Part shown: one piece after another, positions 1 through 8,849 of the stretch | Numbering within the stretch: position 1 is the first letter of the stretch | Layout of the letters: every line of letters begins with the position of its first letter | NCBI GenBank assembly: GCA_035274845.1 | Contig: DATENU010000016.1 | Coordinates: forward strand, 62,001 to 126,000 | Direction: 5' to 3' | Length of the DNA stretch: 64,000 bases | From: Chthoniobacterales bacterium | GTDB taxonomy: Bacteria; Verrucomicrobiota; Verrucomicrobiia; Chthoniobacterales; UBA10450 | Notes under the pieces: generated by a model | The model's database searches: none | What the model saw: only the letters and a program-made list of their open reading frames with translations | What the model was told of the DNA's origin: nothing | Translations under genes and position numbers: made by a program

Positions 1-422
1 GATACCGCGGCGGGCTGCTGGGCCGAATGAGGATGCAAATCGCCCCGATAAACTTTCAATTTTCGATAAACCGCGCGGCCGAGTTTGTTGTGCGGAATCA
101 TGCCGCGGATCGCTCGCTCGACGAGCAATTCCGGATGACGAGCGCGGCGCGCCTTGGCGTTCTCGGATTTATGGCCACCGACGAAGCCCGAAAAACTCAT
201 GAAGCTCTTCTGGTCTTCTTTCTTGCCGGTCAGCCGCACTTTTTCGGCATTGATCACGACCACGAAATCGCCGGTATCCACGTGCGGAGTGTAGATCGGC
301 TTTTCTTTGCCGCGGAGGAGATTGGCCGCTTTTACGGCGACCTGGCCGAGCACCTGGTTATTGGCGTCAATGATCCACCACTTGCGCGGGACTTCGTTGG
401 CTTTTGCGGAAAACGTCTTCAT
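1..422 (-). CDS. rplM: 50S ribosomal protein L13 (C-terminal end outside window)
   Basis: The reverse strand from 422 to the window edge encodes about 140 residues beginning MKTFSAKANEVPRKWWIID, followed by the L13 signatures NQVLGQVAVKAANLLRGK and the conserved segment around VNAEKVRLTGKK and SFSGFVGGHK. L13 is an early-assembly protein of the large subunit. The ATG at 422-420 is the only sensible start. The gene is truncated at its 3' end by the window, and rpsI would be expected next outside it. It is transcribed divergently from the CAP-domain gene at 553. Confidence 0.95.
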   Translation of the reverse strand, partial: MKTFSAKANEVPRKWWIIDANNQVLGQVAVKAANLLRGKEKPIYTPHVDTGDFVVVINAEKVRLTGKKEDQKSFMSFSGFVGGHKSENAKARRARHPELLVERAIRGMIPHNKLGRAVYRKLKVYRGDLHPHSAQQPAAV

Positions 423-552
423 CGGAGCGGAAAAGGCCCGGAAATTACGAGCGAGGCGGGTGGGTGTCAACTGCTTGTTCCGGGGCTGGCGGACCGAGCG
501 TGCGGGGGGAGGCGCGAGAGGGCTGGCACCCGAGCTGCTTATAATTATTATA

Positions 553-1224
553 ATGCGCACCTCGCTCTGTTCCGCCGCCTTGCTCCTGGTTCTCGCCCTT
601 TCTGTCGTTGCTTCGCAGGATGAACAAGGGGGCGGAAACGACTCCGCGCGGGCCGTCATTCGGGAGATGAATCTTGCCCGCCAGAATCCGGCGCTCTATG
701 CCGGGTTTATCCGAGACTTGCGCAGCCGAATGACCGGCAATGCCATGGTTCTCCCCGGAGGCACTCGGATCCGGACCAAGGAAGGCACGCGCGCCCTGGA
801 TGAGGCGATCCGCTTTTTAGAGAATTCGCAACCGCTCCCAGCTTTTGTGTTTTCGCCCGGAATGTCCCGGGCAGCAGCCGACCATTGTGCGGACCAGGCT
901 AACGGCGGATTCGGTCACGAAGGAAAAAATGGAAGCCACGCGGGCCAGCGAATCGCTCGCTACGGAAGGTGGAGCGGCGCCTGGGGTGAAAATGTTTCCT
1001 ACGGGAAATCATCCGCGCGCGACGTGGTCCTGGCCCTGATCATCGACGATGGATTGCCCGCGCGGAAACATCGCCAGAATATTTTCAACGCCGGCTTTGG
1101 CTATGCGGGCGCCGCTTTTGGCCGGCACGCCCGGTTCGGCACGGTTTGCAGCATGGATTTCGCGGGGGCCTACGCAGAACGGGGACAGGAGTCCATCGAC
1201 ACGCTCGTGGCCCGCAATTTCTAG
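553..1224 (+). CDS. Secreted CAP-domain (SCP/PR-1-like) protein
   Basis: This 223-residue protein starts at the ATG at 553, which gives a clear signal peptide (MRTSLCSAALLLVLALSVVA); the same frame is open further upstream but without signal-peptide character. The rest is a CAP domain: an N-terminal helix with REMNLARQNPALYAGF, a mid-domain His in AADHCADQANGGFGHEG, and the downstream WGENVSYG motif, which carries the conserved Glu of the family. Bacterial CAP proteins are exported. Their biochemical role is mostly unknown, with lipid binding or peptidase-like activities proposed. It faces rplM divergently and converges on the next small gene with a 7-bp gap. The family call is firm; the function is open. 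Confidence 0.85.
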   Translation: MRTSLCSAALLLVLALSVVASQDEQGGGNDSARAVIREMNLARQNPALYAGFIRDLRSRMTGNAMVLPGGTRIRTKEGTRALDEAIRFLENSQPLPAFVFSPGMSRAAADHCADQANGGFGHEGKNGSHAGQRIARYGRWSGAWGENVSYGKSSARDVVLALIIDDGLPARKHRQNIFNAGFGYAGAAFGRHARFGTVCSMDFAGAYAERGQESIDTLVARNF

Positions 1225-1231
1225 GCGGCTG

Positions 1232-1585
1232 TTAGAACGGTCCGTCGTCGCGGCCTGGGCGTTCGGGGCGCAACTTATCGAGAATCCCCTGGATCGACGG
1301 GTCCGCTTTTAACATTGCCGGGCGCATTAACTGCCGAAACTCGCGCCGGGCTTGCCGCAGTTTTTCCTGGGCCGCACGAACAGCCGGATCTTCCATGGCT
1401 TTTTGATGCGCGGCCCTGAGCTTGGTCCGTTCTTCCTCACTCAAATTTGCAAACCGCGCCCGGCGCTCATTTTGAAAAGGCCGGAACGGTCTGTCTCCCG
1501 GCGGGGGCTGCGCTCCAATCGACGAGGCGAATTGCAGCGTGAGAGCCAAAGTGGGAACGAGCAGGAAGGTCAATTTCGCTTTCAT
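1232..1585 (-). CDS. Small exported hypothetical protein, charged helical
   Basis: This is a 117-residue protein with an N-terminal signal peptide (MKAKLTFLLVPTLALTLQFA), then a proline/arginine stretch and a long charged helix containing LSEEERTKLRAAHQKAMED and a second AQEKLRQARREFRQLMRPAM segment. The layout resembles small periplasmic helical proteins of the Spy/CpxP (LTXXQ) type, but no diagnostic motif is visible, so this is only a structural analogy. It is convergent with the CAP gene and divergent from proS, whose start lies about 100 bp away. No function is assigned. Confidence 0.7.
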   Translation of the reverse strand: MKAKLTFLLVPTLALTLQFASSIGAQPPPGDRPFRPFQNERRARFANLSEEERTKLRAAHQKAMEDPAVRAAQEKLRQARREFRQLMRPAMLKADPSIQGILDKLRPERPGRDDGPF

Positions 1586-1688
1586 TTGTTGGTAGTAGTA
1601 TAACCCGGCGCCACGGAAAAGTTGCGCCTACCCTGGAAATGGCCGCTGGTCATTTCATTGCGCAAGAGTAATTTTGGCGGTTTCGCTC

Positions 1689-3230
1689 ATGGCCAATCCA
1701 ACAACAGCCGCCAAAACCGCCATCACGCCCCGGCGCGATGAGGATTTCCCAGAGTGGTACCAACAGGTCATTCGCGCCGCCGAGATGGCCGAATCTTCCG
1801 ATGTGCGGGGCTCCATGGTCATTCGGCCCTGGGGTTACGGCATTTGGGAAAACATCCAGGGCCAGCTCGACGCGATGTTCAAGGCGACCGGGCATCGCAA
1901 CGCTTATTTTCCGCTCTTCATTCCGTTGAGTTACTTTGAGAGGGAAGCCGCGCACGTGGAAGGCTTCGCGAAGGAATGCGCTGTCGTCACCCACAGCCGG
2001 CTGGAGGTGAACGCGGAAGGAAAGATGGTGCCGGGCAGTCCGCTCACCGAACCGCTGGTGGTCAGGCCGACCTCGGAAACCATCATCGGCGCGAGCTACG
2101 CGAAGTGGGTCCAAAGCTACCGCGATCTTCCCATTCTCCTCAATCAGTGGTGCAACATTGTCCGCTGGGAAATGCGGCCTCGCATTTTCTTGCGCACGAC
2201 CGAGTTCCTCTGGCAGGAGGGGCACACCGTCCACGAGACAGAAGCTGAGGCTCGCGCGGAGACGAAACAGATGCTGGGCGTTTATGAAACGTTCGTGCGC
2301 GATCATCTGGCCATCCCGGTCTTTGGCGGGGAGAAATCGGAGAGCGAACGTTTCCCGGGCGCGGTCCAGACTCTTTGCATCGAGGCGATGGTCCAGGATC
2401 GTAAAGCCATCCAGGCCGGCACCTCCCATTTCCTCGGCCAGAACTTTGCCCGGGCCAGCGGAATTCAGTTCCACTCGCGCACGGGCACGCAGGAGTACGG
2501 ATGGACAACGAGCTGGGGAATGACCACGCGACTCATCGGCACCCTGATCATGGCGCACGGCGATGACGACGGCCTCGTCCTGCCGCCGAGAATCGCGCCC
2601 ACCCAGATCATTATTCTGCCGATCACTCCGAAAGAGGATACTCGCGACCGCGTTCTCGAGGCGGCCGACAAACTTGCCCTCGAGCTGCGCAAACTGGCGT
2701 TTTATGGGGCGCCGCTGGAAGTGGAAGTCGATAAACGAGATCTCGGGGGAGGACTCAAGAACTGGGAGTGGATCAAGAAAGGGGTGCCGTTGCGAGTGGA
2801 ATTAGGCCCTCGCGATTTGGAGTCGGGCAACGTCGCAGTGAGCCGCCGCGATCAGCCGGTAAAGGCCAAGGAGTTCATAGCGTCGTCAGAGTTTGTCAGC
2901 CGCGCCGTCGAAATCCTGGAGTCAATTCAGCAGAATCTTTTTGAGCGGGCAAAACAGTTTCGGGAAAGCAACACCCGTCTGATCGATTCGAAGGAAGAAT
3001 TCTACGAATTCTTTACCGCCAAAAATCCCGCCAAACCGGAGATTCACGGTGGGTTTGCGCTGACCCACTGGGATGGCTCGCGGCAGGTGGAGGAAAAGAT
3101 CAAGGCCGACCTGAAGGTCACGATCCGCTGCATTCCGTTCGACGACCCCGCCAAACCATCTCAAGCCGGCACCTGTCCCTTCACTGGAAACCCCAGCCCA
3201 CGCCGGGTGTTTTGGGCCAAGGCTTATTAG
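1689..3230 (+). CDS. proS: Prolyl-tRNA synthetase, short archaeal/eukaryal type
   Basis: This class II aminoacyl-tRNA synthetase of about 513 residues charges tRNA-Pro. Visible motifs are the PTSETIIG segment (about residue 130), motif 2 FLRTTEFLWQEGHT (about 165-180) and motif 3 around GTLIMAHGDDDGLVLPPR (about 285-300), followed by the anticodon-binding domain. The bacterial editing insertion is absent. The protein ends in a C-terminal domain closing with Tyr (FWAKAY), as is typical of the archaeal-type ProRS found in some bacteria. The ATG at 1689 is preferred over a TTG five codons upstream. It is transcribed alone. Confidence 0.95.
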   Translation: MANPTTAAKTAITPRRDEDFPEWYQQVIRAAEMAESSDVRGSMVIRPWGYGIWENIQGQLDAMFKATGHRNAYFPLFIPLSYFEREAAHVEGFAKECAVVTHSRLEVNAEGKMVPGSPLTEPLVVRPTSETIIGASYAKWVQSYRDLPILLNQWCNIVRWEMRPRIFLRTTEFLWQEGHTVHETEAEARAETKQMLGVYETFVRDHLAIPVFGGEKSESERFPGAVQTLCIEAMVQDRKAIQAGTSHFLGQNFARASGIQFHSRTGTQEYGWTTSWGMTTRLIGTLIMAHGDDDGLVLPPRIAPTQIIILPITPKEDTRDRVLEAADKLALELRKLAFYGAPLEVEVDKRDLGGGLKNWEWIKKGVPLRVELGPRDLESGNVAVSRRDQPVKAKEFIASSEFVSRAVEILESIQQNLFERAKQFRESNTRLIDSKEEFYEFFTAKNPAKPEIHGGFALTHWDGSRQVEEKIKADLKVTIRCIPFDDPAKPSQAGTCPFTGNPSPRRVFWAKAY

Positions 3231-3367
3231 CGCGCCGTAAAAACCCGCGTCGCTGAACACAGCAGCCTGTTCTACACAGATTTGGCTTGGTGCCGGATTT
3301 TCCGGGTGCTAAATTGTGCCTTGCGCCCCTTCCACGCAATAACCCACACCCCGGGGGACCACCCAAG

Positions 3368-4417
3368 ATGAGCAAATTTCTCTACACGATAAGCAATCGG
3401 CAAAGCGGCAATTCCGTCATCGGAATGGAAATTCAGGATACCGGTGATTTGCGGTTTGTCCCCGGCTCGCCATTTGTCACCGGCGGCAAAGGTTCGCGAT
3501 CGTCACAGAGCCAGAATGGCGCCTGGATCGATCACGATCTGCTTTACGCGGTTGATTTCGGCAGCAGCTCGTTCGCGATTTTTCGGAAGCAATCGGACGG
3601 CACGCTGACGCGGGCAAACGACCGCCCGATCGAGTCGCACGGGGTTAGCCCGTGCAGCGTTTGCGTGAGCGACGGCATCCTCTATGTCGTCAATCAGCAT
3701 ATTCGGAGTTCAGGGGGGAGGGCCGAGCCAAATCTCGCCGTTTTCGCAGTGAAAGGGTCGGGCGTCCGCTTTCTTGAAAGGAGCAGCTTCCCGTTCGCAC
3801 GCGGAGAGTCGCCAACCCAAGCGATCGTGAATCCTCAGGGAACGATCCTCGCGGTTCCCTCCGTGCGAACTCGCCGCAGTTTACTGCACTGCTATCGAAT
3901 TAAGCGCGGCACTGCCGGACCGACATTGACGGAGTTCGAAACGAGTCCCTTCGCCATTGCCGACAGTGGATTCGGTTTTGGATCCGTGTGGAACTCGGAC
4001 GGCAAAACGCTCTTCATGACCAATGCTACCGGCACAGGCTCGGTCGTCCGCCTCGACGTGGACATCGACTCCGGACGCATCACGGAAAAAGCGAGGGCGA
4101 CGACGCCCGGGAACGCGTGCTGGACGGCCCTGTCGTCGAACGGGAAGAGACTCTATGTCGCCAACCTTCTTTCCCTGCTCGTGTTTGACGTCTCGGGGAA
4201 TCGACTCGATCAAATTCAGAGTCTCGACGTTACAGATGTGAAGGGCCCGGTGTTGCGGGATCTTATCCTGGGGCCCGGCGGCAAATTCCTCTACGCAATC
4301 GAGCAGCGAAAGCGCCGCATCTTGATTTATGCCGTGGACGGGACAGGACGCGTCACACGTTCTGGGGAATTGGCGCTCGGCATCCCCGGCTACACCCTCG
4401 GGCTGGCGATCGGCTAG
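3368..4417 (+). CDS. Lactonase-like seven-bladed beta-propeller protein
   Basis: The protein has 349 residues from the ATG at 3368 (MSKFLYTISNRQSGNSVIG), with repeated blades such as GSPFVTGGKGSRSSQSQNG, SPFAIADSGFGFG and DLILGPGGKFLYAIEQRKRR. The blade grammar (F-L-Y-x-I, GSP-F, NP-G-T-I-L-A-V-P) is that of the 6-phosphogluconolactonase/YncE-like cytochrome-D1-type propellers. There is no signal peptide, so it is probably cytoplasmic. Members range from true lactonases to uncharacterised proteins, so no substrate is claimed. An in-frame extension upstream to 3287 is possible but looks non-coding. Confidence 0.75.
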   Translation: MSKFLYTISNRQSGNSVIGMEIQDTGDLRFVPGSPFVTGGKGSRSSQSQNGAWIDHDLLYAVDFGSSSFAIFRKQSDGTLTRANDRPIESHGVSPCSVCVSDGILYVVNQHIRSSGGRAEPNLAVFAVKGSGVRFLERSSFPFARGESPTQAIVNPQGTILAVPSVRTRRSLLHCYRIKRGTAGPTLTEFETSPFAIADSGFGFGSVWNSDGKTLFMTNATGTGSVVRLDVDIDSGRITEKARATTPGNACWTALSSNGKRLYVANLLSLLVFDVSGNRLDQIQSLDVTDVKGPVLRDLILGPGGKFLYAIEQRKRRILIYAVDGTGRVTRSGELALGIPGYTLGLAIG

Positions 4418-4469
4418 GGGCCGGTTACACGGTTGACGCGGAGAAACGGGTCGGGTTTATTCCGATGCC

Positions 4470-4718
4470 GTGACCGATATCACTCTCTATAGCCGGGCCT
4501 GGTGTTCCTGGTGCATCGACGCGAAGGAATATCTGACCGAGAAAGGCTACCAGTTCACGGAGATCGATGTCGGCCGGGACCGCGCTGCTTATGAAGAGAT
4601 GCGCGAGCTTTCCGACCAGACCTACGTGCCCACGCTCGTCGCGGGCGATGAAGTGCTTGCCAATTTCGATACCGACCAGCTGGAAGCGTTTCTCAACAAG
4701 CACCGAATCGAGCCTTAA
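4470..4718 (+). CDS. Glutaredoxin-like thiol-disulfide oxidoreductase
   Basis: This 82-residue thioredoxin-fold protein has the redox motif CSWC at about residues 12-15 and the cis-proline loop TYVPT at about 51-55, both standard for glutaredoxins. It begins with GTG at 4470 (MTDITLYSRAW), the only start that keeps the first beta strand. Its stop codon overlaps the next start by one base (TAATG), so the two are translationally coupled. It probably reduces mixed disulfides in the cytoplasm. CSWC rather than the usual CPYC suggests a variant redox potential, but that is inference. Confidence 0.88.
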   Translation: MTDITLYSRAWCSWCIDAKEYLTEKGYQFTEIDVGRDRAAYEEMRELSDQTYVPTLVAGDEVLANFDTDQLEAFLNKHRIEP

Positions 4719-5533
4719 TGCTGTTTGGCCTTTTTCTTACGCTCGGCGTTGCGGTGCTCAGCGTCGCCTTACGCAGCTACCAGACCGCCTTTGCGCAAAA
4801 GGCCGGCGCGGTCGGGATTCTGGTTTCCACTTTCCTCGCGGTCTATTTTCTTTCTGGGAATTGGATCGCGGGCCTGGCCGCGGCGCTGGCGTGGCTCTTC
4901 CTGCCGTGGCTGGAAATCCTGACCCGCATCCGGGCGCTCCGATTGCCGAAGGAAAAAGCGTTGCGCCCGAAGAGCCCGCCTTCCGCCGAGGTGTTCCCAA
5001 CCCTCGCGGAGATTACGGCCGAGATTCAAAACGAAGGTTTTATCCACATCAACGACGCCGGCTGGGATTGGGAAGATTACCGGCAATTCTTTCGGCTTTT
5101 TTACAAGGAGGAAGACCGGTCGCAGGCGACGATCTGCCTGAACGAGCAAAACGATCTCTCATTCTATTACCTCCGCATTTCCTCGCGGGCCAGAGGTGGC
5201 ATCATTTGGACGACCTGGAATTATCCGCTCTCGTACGGGCTGAAACTGACGCCGCACTTCAAAATCAACCGGCAACGGCCGGACCAGTCGTTCTGGCAGC
5301 TTTACCAAAGCCATAAGGAATTCCTGCGGCTAAACCGCGTGGAAACGAGCGTGATCGATCCGCTGGATGAAGAGCGCATCCAGTCGGAAGTCGAGAACGA
5401 TTTGCGCGATCAGATCGCCCACAACCTCGAGAAAGGGGTGCTCAAGTCCACGCCCGACGGGGAAGTGAAATACTCCTGGCGCGGTATGGTGTATCTCTGG
5501 TGCCAGTTTTTGCTCGATCTGGTCAGGCTCTGA
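4718..5533 (+). CDS. Membrane-anchored hypothetical protein coupled to glutaredoxin
   Basis: This 271-residue protein has two or three N-terminal hydrophobic helices (about 1-20, 28-46 and 47-65) followed by a roughly 200-residue soluble domain rich in aromatics and charge (for example HINDAGWDWEDYRQFF and ISSRARGGIIWTTWNYPLSY). I do not recognise the family. It starts within the glutaredoxin stop codon (TAATG), so the pair is almost certainly one operon. The long soluble part probably faces the cytoplasm, but the topology cannot be fixed by eye. A 19-bp perfect palindrome follows immediately after the stop. Confidence 0.7.
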   Translation: MLFGLFLTLGVAVLSVALRSYQTAFAQKAGAVGILVSTFLAVYFLSGNWIAGLAAALAWLFLPWLEILTRIRALRLPKEKALRPKSPPSAEVFPTLAEITAEIQNEGFIHINDAGWDWEDYRQFFRLFYKEEDRSQATICLNEQNDLSFYYLRISSRARGGIIWTTWNYPLSYGLKLTPHFKINRQRPDQSFWQLYQSHKEFLRLNRVETSVIDPLDEERIQSEVENDLRDQIAHNLEKGVLKSTPDGEVKYSWRGMVYLWCQFLLDLVRL

Positions 5534-5554
5534 AACTTCGCTTCTCGCTTGCGC

Positions 5555-5617
5555 TGTAGCGACGGCGCTCTGTCGCCGTACGAAGGCGTGGCACGGCCAC
5601 AGAGCGCCGTCGCTACA
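5555..5617. repeat. REP-like palindrome between convergent genes
   Basis: Arms at 5555-5573 and 5599-5617 are perfect 19-bp inverted copies (core gtagcgacggcgctctgt) around a 25-bp loop. It sits between the hypothetical membrane gene and frr, which converge on it, so it may work as a bidirectional terminator. A close relative is at 46766-46830. Confidence 0.8.
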
Positions 5618-5618
5618 A

Positions 5619-6179
5619 CTAAATCTTCATGACCTCGGCTTCTTTGCGCTCGAGGTGTTCGTCGATCTCTTTGACCGATTTGTCGGTAAGTTTTTGCACG
5701 TCGGCTTCCAGATCGTGCAGGCCGTCTTCGGTCAGCTCGCTGGCTTTCTGCATTTTCCTGGCTTCATCCACGGCGGTGCGGCGGTTCGCCCGGACTCGCA
5801 CCCGTGCTTCCTCCGCCATCTGCCGCAATGATTTCACCAGGTCTTTCCGCCGCTCCTCGGAAAGCTCGGGGATCGGAAGGCGGATAATCTTTCCATCCAC
5901 CTGCGGCGTGATCCCGATCTTGGATTCCTTGAGGGCCTTCTCGATGTCTCGGACGGTTCCGGCGTCGAACGGTTGCACCACCAGCAGGCGCGGTTCCGGC
6001 GTCGTGATGAGAGCGAGCTGCTTCAATTTCATGGCGGAGCCATACGCTTCCACATCCACGTTCTCAACCAGCGCCGGCGATGCCTTTCCGGTGCGCACGG
6101 CGGAGAACTCGTGCACCATGTAATCGACGCTTTTCTCCATCGATACTTCGGCGTCGAACAAGATTTCTTCAGCGGTCAT
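5619..6179 (-). CDS. frr: Ribosome recycling factor
   Basis: The protein has 186 residues, the family's usual length. It has the long three-helix-bundle pattern, with VDYMVHEFSAVRTGKASPAL near the N-terminus and the conserved C-terminal RRKDLVKSLRQMAEEARVRV and RRTAVDEARK segments. It splits post-termination ribosomes together with EF-G. It lies 45 bp downstream of pyrH on the same strand, the classical pyrH-frr pairing, although rpsB and tsf are not upstream here; fmt takes that place. Confidence 0.96.
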   Translation of the reverse strand: MTAEEILFDAEVSMEKSVDYMVHEFSAVRTGKASPALVENVDVEAYGSAMKLKQLALITTPEPRLLVVQPFDAGTVRDIEKALKESKIGITPQVDGKIIRLPIPELSEERRKDLVKSLRQMAEEARVRVRANRRTAVDEARKMQKASELTEDGLHDLEADVQKLTDKSVKEIDEHLERKEAEVMKI

Positions 6180-6224
6180 TTCAATCGACTCTTAATCAGC
6201 AATCAGTAATCGGCAATCCAATCC

Positions 6225-6956
6225 TTATTCCGAGACCATCGTTCCGATCTTTTTGCCGAGAACGATGTCGGTAAAGTTGCTTGGGTTATTCATGTCGAAC
6301 ACAGCGATCGGGATCCGGTTGTCCATGCAAAGACTAAAGGCGGTCGAGTCCATGACCTGGAGCCGTTTGGTGAGCGCCTCGGAAAAGGTGATGCGGTCGA
6401 AGCGTTGTGCGTCCGGATCTTTGGCCGGATCCCGATCGTAAACCCCATCCACCTTGGTGGCTTTCAGGATAATGTCGGCCCGAATCTCGCTGGCTCGAAG
6501 CGCGGCGGTGGTGTCGGTGGAGAAATAGGGGTTCCCGGTGCCGGCGACGAAAATGACCACGCGGCCGAGCTCCAGATGGCGAATGGCACGGCCGAGAATA
6601 AAAGGTTCGGCCACGTTTTTCATTTCGATGGCCGTTTGCACCCGGGTCTCGACGCCGATCTGGGTGAGCGCGCTCTTCAGCGCCAGGCCGTTGATCACGG
6701 TCGCCAGCATTCCCATGTAATCGGCGGTGGTGCGATCCATCCCGCGGTGCGCGGCCGACAAGCCGCGCCAAATATTGCCGCCGCCGATCACGACCGAGGT
6801 CTGCACCCCAAGCGCCTTTACTTCCTTAATGCGCTCCGCGATTTCCCGCACGATCTGCGGTGAAATATTTTCCTTGGCGCCACGTTCGCGAAGCGCTTCG
6901 CCGCTCAATTTGAGGACGATCCGCTTGTAGACGGGCTCGGAAGTTTCGGTGGGCAT
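6225..6956 (-). CDS. pyrH: UMP kinase
   Basis: This is an amino-acid kinase-fold protein of about 243 residues that phosphorylates UMP to UDP. Visible landmarks are the N-terminal [11 protein letters not shown], the glycine-rich [10 protein letters not shown], the [13 protein letters not shown] segment and the nucleotide-binding [13 protein letters not shown]. The ATG at 6956 ([12 protein letters not shown]) is preferred over a TTG three codons upstream. It sits between fmt (56 bp upstream) and frr (45 bp downstream) on the reverse strand. Confidence 0.96.
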   Translation of the reverse strand: MPTETSEPVYKRIVLKLSGEALRERGAKENISPQIVREIAERIKEVKALGVQTSVVIGGGNIWRGLSAAHRGMDRTTADYMGMLATVINGLALKSALTQIGVETRVQTAIEMKNVAEPFILGRAIRHLELGRVVIFVAGTGNPYFSTDTTAALRASEIRADIILKATKVDGVYDRDPAKDPDAQRFDRITFSEALTKRLQVMDSTAFSLCMDNRIPIAVFDMNNPSNFTDIVLGKKIGTMVSE

Positions 6957-7012
6957 GGCCGGCAATGATCAACAGAATGCCGGAGGATTGGGAAGTAAAA
7001 TGAATCGCCCCG

Positions 7013-7921
7013 TTAGGCGAGGCGAATCGGCCCGGGATAGCCCCGCAGAAACTCTGTCGCCTTCATCCGGCGTTTTCCTTCGAGCTGGACTTCGTCGAGC
7101 GCCAGGAAACCGTCGCCGGCTCGGAACGAAAGCGGGCTTTGCGTTTCGCCCGCGTCAACGTGGGCCCGGAAGATTTTCAGCTTTCTCTCGCGGCCGGCAT
7201 CATCGCGCAAAACGGTAAAGGCGCCGGGCCACGGATCGAAGGCGCGGACTTTGCGCTCCAGCAGCACTGCGGACTCATTCCAATCGAGTCGACCATCTTC
7301 GCGTTCAAGCTTTCCGGCGTAAGTGGCACGCGATGAATCCTGTGGAACGCGGGGCGCCGTGCCGTCCATAAGACCGGTGAGCGCTTCCTCCAGCGCCGCC
7401 GGTGCAATCTCCGCCAGCCGATCATGGAGCGAGCCGCCAGTCTCATCCACCGCAATCTCAATCCGCTTTTGGTGCAGGACGTCCCCCGTATCCAGGCCTT
7501 CGTCCATATACATCACGCTGATTCCGGTCTCGGTGTCGCCCGCCACAATCGCCGCCTGGATGGGCGCGGCGCCTCGGTGCTGCGGAAGGAGCGAAGCGTG
7601 CAGATTCAGGCAGGCGATTCGCGGAATCTCCAGGACGGCGCGCGGCAGAATCTGGCCGTAGGCCATCACCACAATCACATCTGGTTTGAGCGCACGAATC
7701 CCCGCGATCGCATCCTCCGCCTTAATCCGCTTCGGCTGCAATAACGGCGCTTTGCTGGCGCCGATCGCAGCCTTGATCGGCGGCGCTTCGATTCGTTGGG
7801 CCCGTCCCACCGGTTTATCCGGCTGGGTGACTACGCCGACCAATTCGTGCTCATCCGACTTCAATAACGACCGCAGGACCGGCACGCCGATCTCACCCGT
7901 CCCGATAAACAGCACGCGCAT
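7013..7921 (-). CDS. fmt: Methionyl-tRNA formyltransferase
   Basis: This 302-residue enzyme formylates the initiator Met-tRNA. It has the N-terminal Rossmann start MRVLFIGTGEIGVPVLRSLL, the catalytic region ACLNLHASLLPQHRGAAPIQ with the conserved Asn-His pair, the MDEGLDTGDVL loop, and a C-terminal OB-like domain with VRAFDPWPGAF. It is separated by only 6 bp from the upstream zinc-ribbon gene, so the two are probably cotranscribed. Length and motifs are standard for the family. Confidence 0.96.
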   Translation of the reverse strand: MRVLFIGTGEIGVPVLRSLLKSDEHELVGVVTQPDKPVGRAQRIEAPPIKAAIGASKAPLLQPKRIKAEDAIAGIRALKPDVIVVMAYGQILPRAVLEIPRIACLNLHASLLPQHRGAAPIQAAIVAGDTETGISVMYMDEGLDTGDVLHQKRIEIAVDETGGSLHDRLAEIAPAALEEALTGLMDGTAPRVPQDSSRATYAGKLEREDGRLDWNESAVLLERKVRAFDPWPGAFTVLRDDAGRERKLKIFRAHVDAGETQSPLSFRAGDGFLALDEVQLEGKRRMKATEFLRGYPGPIRLA

Positions 7922-7927
7922 CGCGCG

Positions 7928-8185
7928 TTAAAGCCGAATCTGGGGCGTCGCGGCGCGGCGACGCGGACGCCGCGGGGAGTTCCGTTGCGCCATCATTTTT
8001 TCACCGGCTGTGACTTCGCGCTGCCCTACGGACGAGGCGCAGCCGGTGCAGAGGTAATCGTAGATTTCCTTGTCCGGCAGAATCAGGAGGAGCCGCTCGC
8101 GCACCGGCATGGCGGTTTTGCACTTCTCGCAGAAAAGGCTCGAGGCGGTGAAATTCTCAAACTGCTGCTGACTCATGCGCGCCAT
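7928..8185 (-). CDS. Small zinc-ribbon protein between adk and fmt
   Basis: This 85-residue protein has two CxxC-type pairs, FCEKCK near residue 20 and LCTGC near 46, which should bind one zinc, and an Arg/Pro-rich basic tail (RRPRRRAA). It overlaps the 3' end of adk by about 29 bp and ends 6 bp before fmt, so it is embedded in that operon. A second in-frame ATG at 8176 (MSQQQFENF) is an equally good start. I do not know its function; a nucleic-acid or ribosome-associated role would fit the basic tail and the neighbours, but this is inference. Confidence 0.7.
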   Translation of the reverse strand: MARMSQQQFENFTASSLFCEKCKTAMPVRERLLLILPDKEIYDYLCTGCASSVGQREVTAGEKMMAQRNSPRRPRRRAATPQIRL

Positions 8186-8768
8186 TTTCCCCGTCGTTCA
8201 CACTCTCGAGGATGTGCATCAACACTTTCGCCGGCGGTTCGCTCGCATCCAGGCAGGTAATCCGCTCTTTCGAATAATAACTGAGCACCGGTTTCGATTC
8301 CTGCTCGTAGATCGCCAGACGGCGCTTGATCACTTCGTCGTTCGCGTCGTCGAGCCGGTTGTCTTTGAGCGCCCGTTTTTTCAACCGCGTGAAAAGCGCA
8401 TCCCGGTCCGGGCAGGAAAGGTGAAATATCCTCTTCACGTCAATCAGCGCGTCCATGATCTTGGCCTGGGCGACATTTCGCGGGATTCCGTCCAGGATCA
8501 GGGTGTCGATGTCCGGTTTGAATTTGTGCGCCTCGACCGCGGCATCGATCGCAGCCTTCCAAAGCTGGACGGTGATATCGTCCGGCACGAGTTGCCCTTT
8601 GCTGGAGTATTCGAGAAACGCCTGGCCGACCTTTGTGCGCGTGTCCATCGAGCGAAAAACATCGCCGCAGGGACAATGATAAAAGCGCGGGATGCTGCCG
8701 AGGGTGCGGCCCTGGGTGCCTTTACCGCTGCCGGGCGCGCCGAAGAGAAGGAACGTCTGGTATTTCAT
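8157..8768 (-). CDS. adk: Adenylate kinase
   Basis: This 203-residue P-loop kinase interconverts ATP+AMP and 2 ADP. The N-terminal LLFGAPGSGKGTQG is the Walker A loop, LILDGIPRN is the AMP-binding region, and RLKKRALKDNRLDDANDEVIKRRL is a short LID without zinc cysteines. An unusual feature is CPCGDVF in the NMP-binding segment, where most family members have no Cys-x-Cys. It lies between rpmA and the zinc-ribbon gene on the reverse strand and overlaps the latter. Confidence 0.93.
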   Translation of the reverse strand: MKYQTFLLFGAPGSGKGTQGRTLGSIPRFYHCPCGDVFRSMDTRTKVGQAFLEYSSKGQLVPDDITVQLWKAAIDAAVEAHKFKPDIDTLILDGIPRNVAQAKIMDALIDVKRIFHLSCPDRDALFTRLKKRALKDNRLDDANDEVIKRRLAIYEQESKPVLSYYSKERITCLDASEPPAKVLMHILESVNDGENGAHESAAV

Positions 8769-8849
8769 GGAGCAGAATTCTTTTGTATCGCAAAGACTCG
8801 TCCGCGCACCAGCCTAATTCGGCGCGGCAATGGATCGGGGGAAAAGACG

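Noticed and set aside
27-623. Forward open frame of 198 codons at the window start
   Set aside because: It is the complement of rplM; the reverse strand carries clear L13 motifs.
1650-2558. Reverse open frame of 302 codons
   Set aside because: It lies antisense to proS, which has all class II motifs; no protein-like features.
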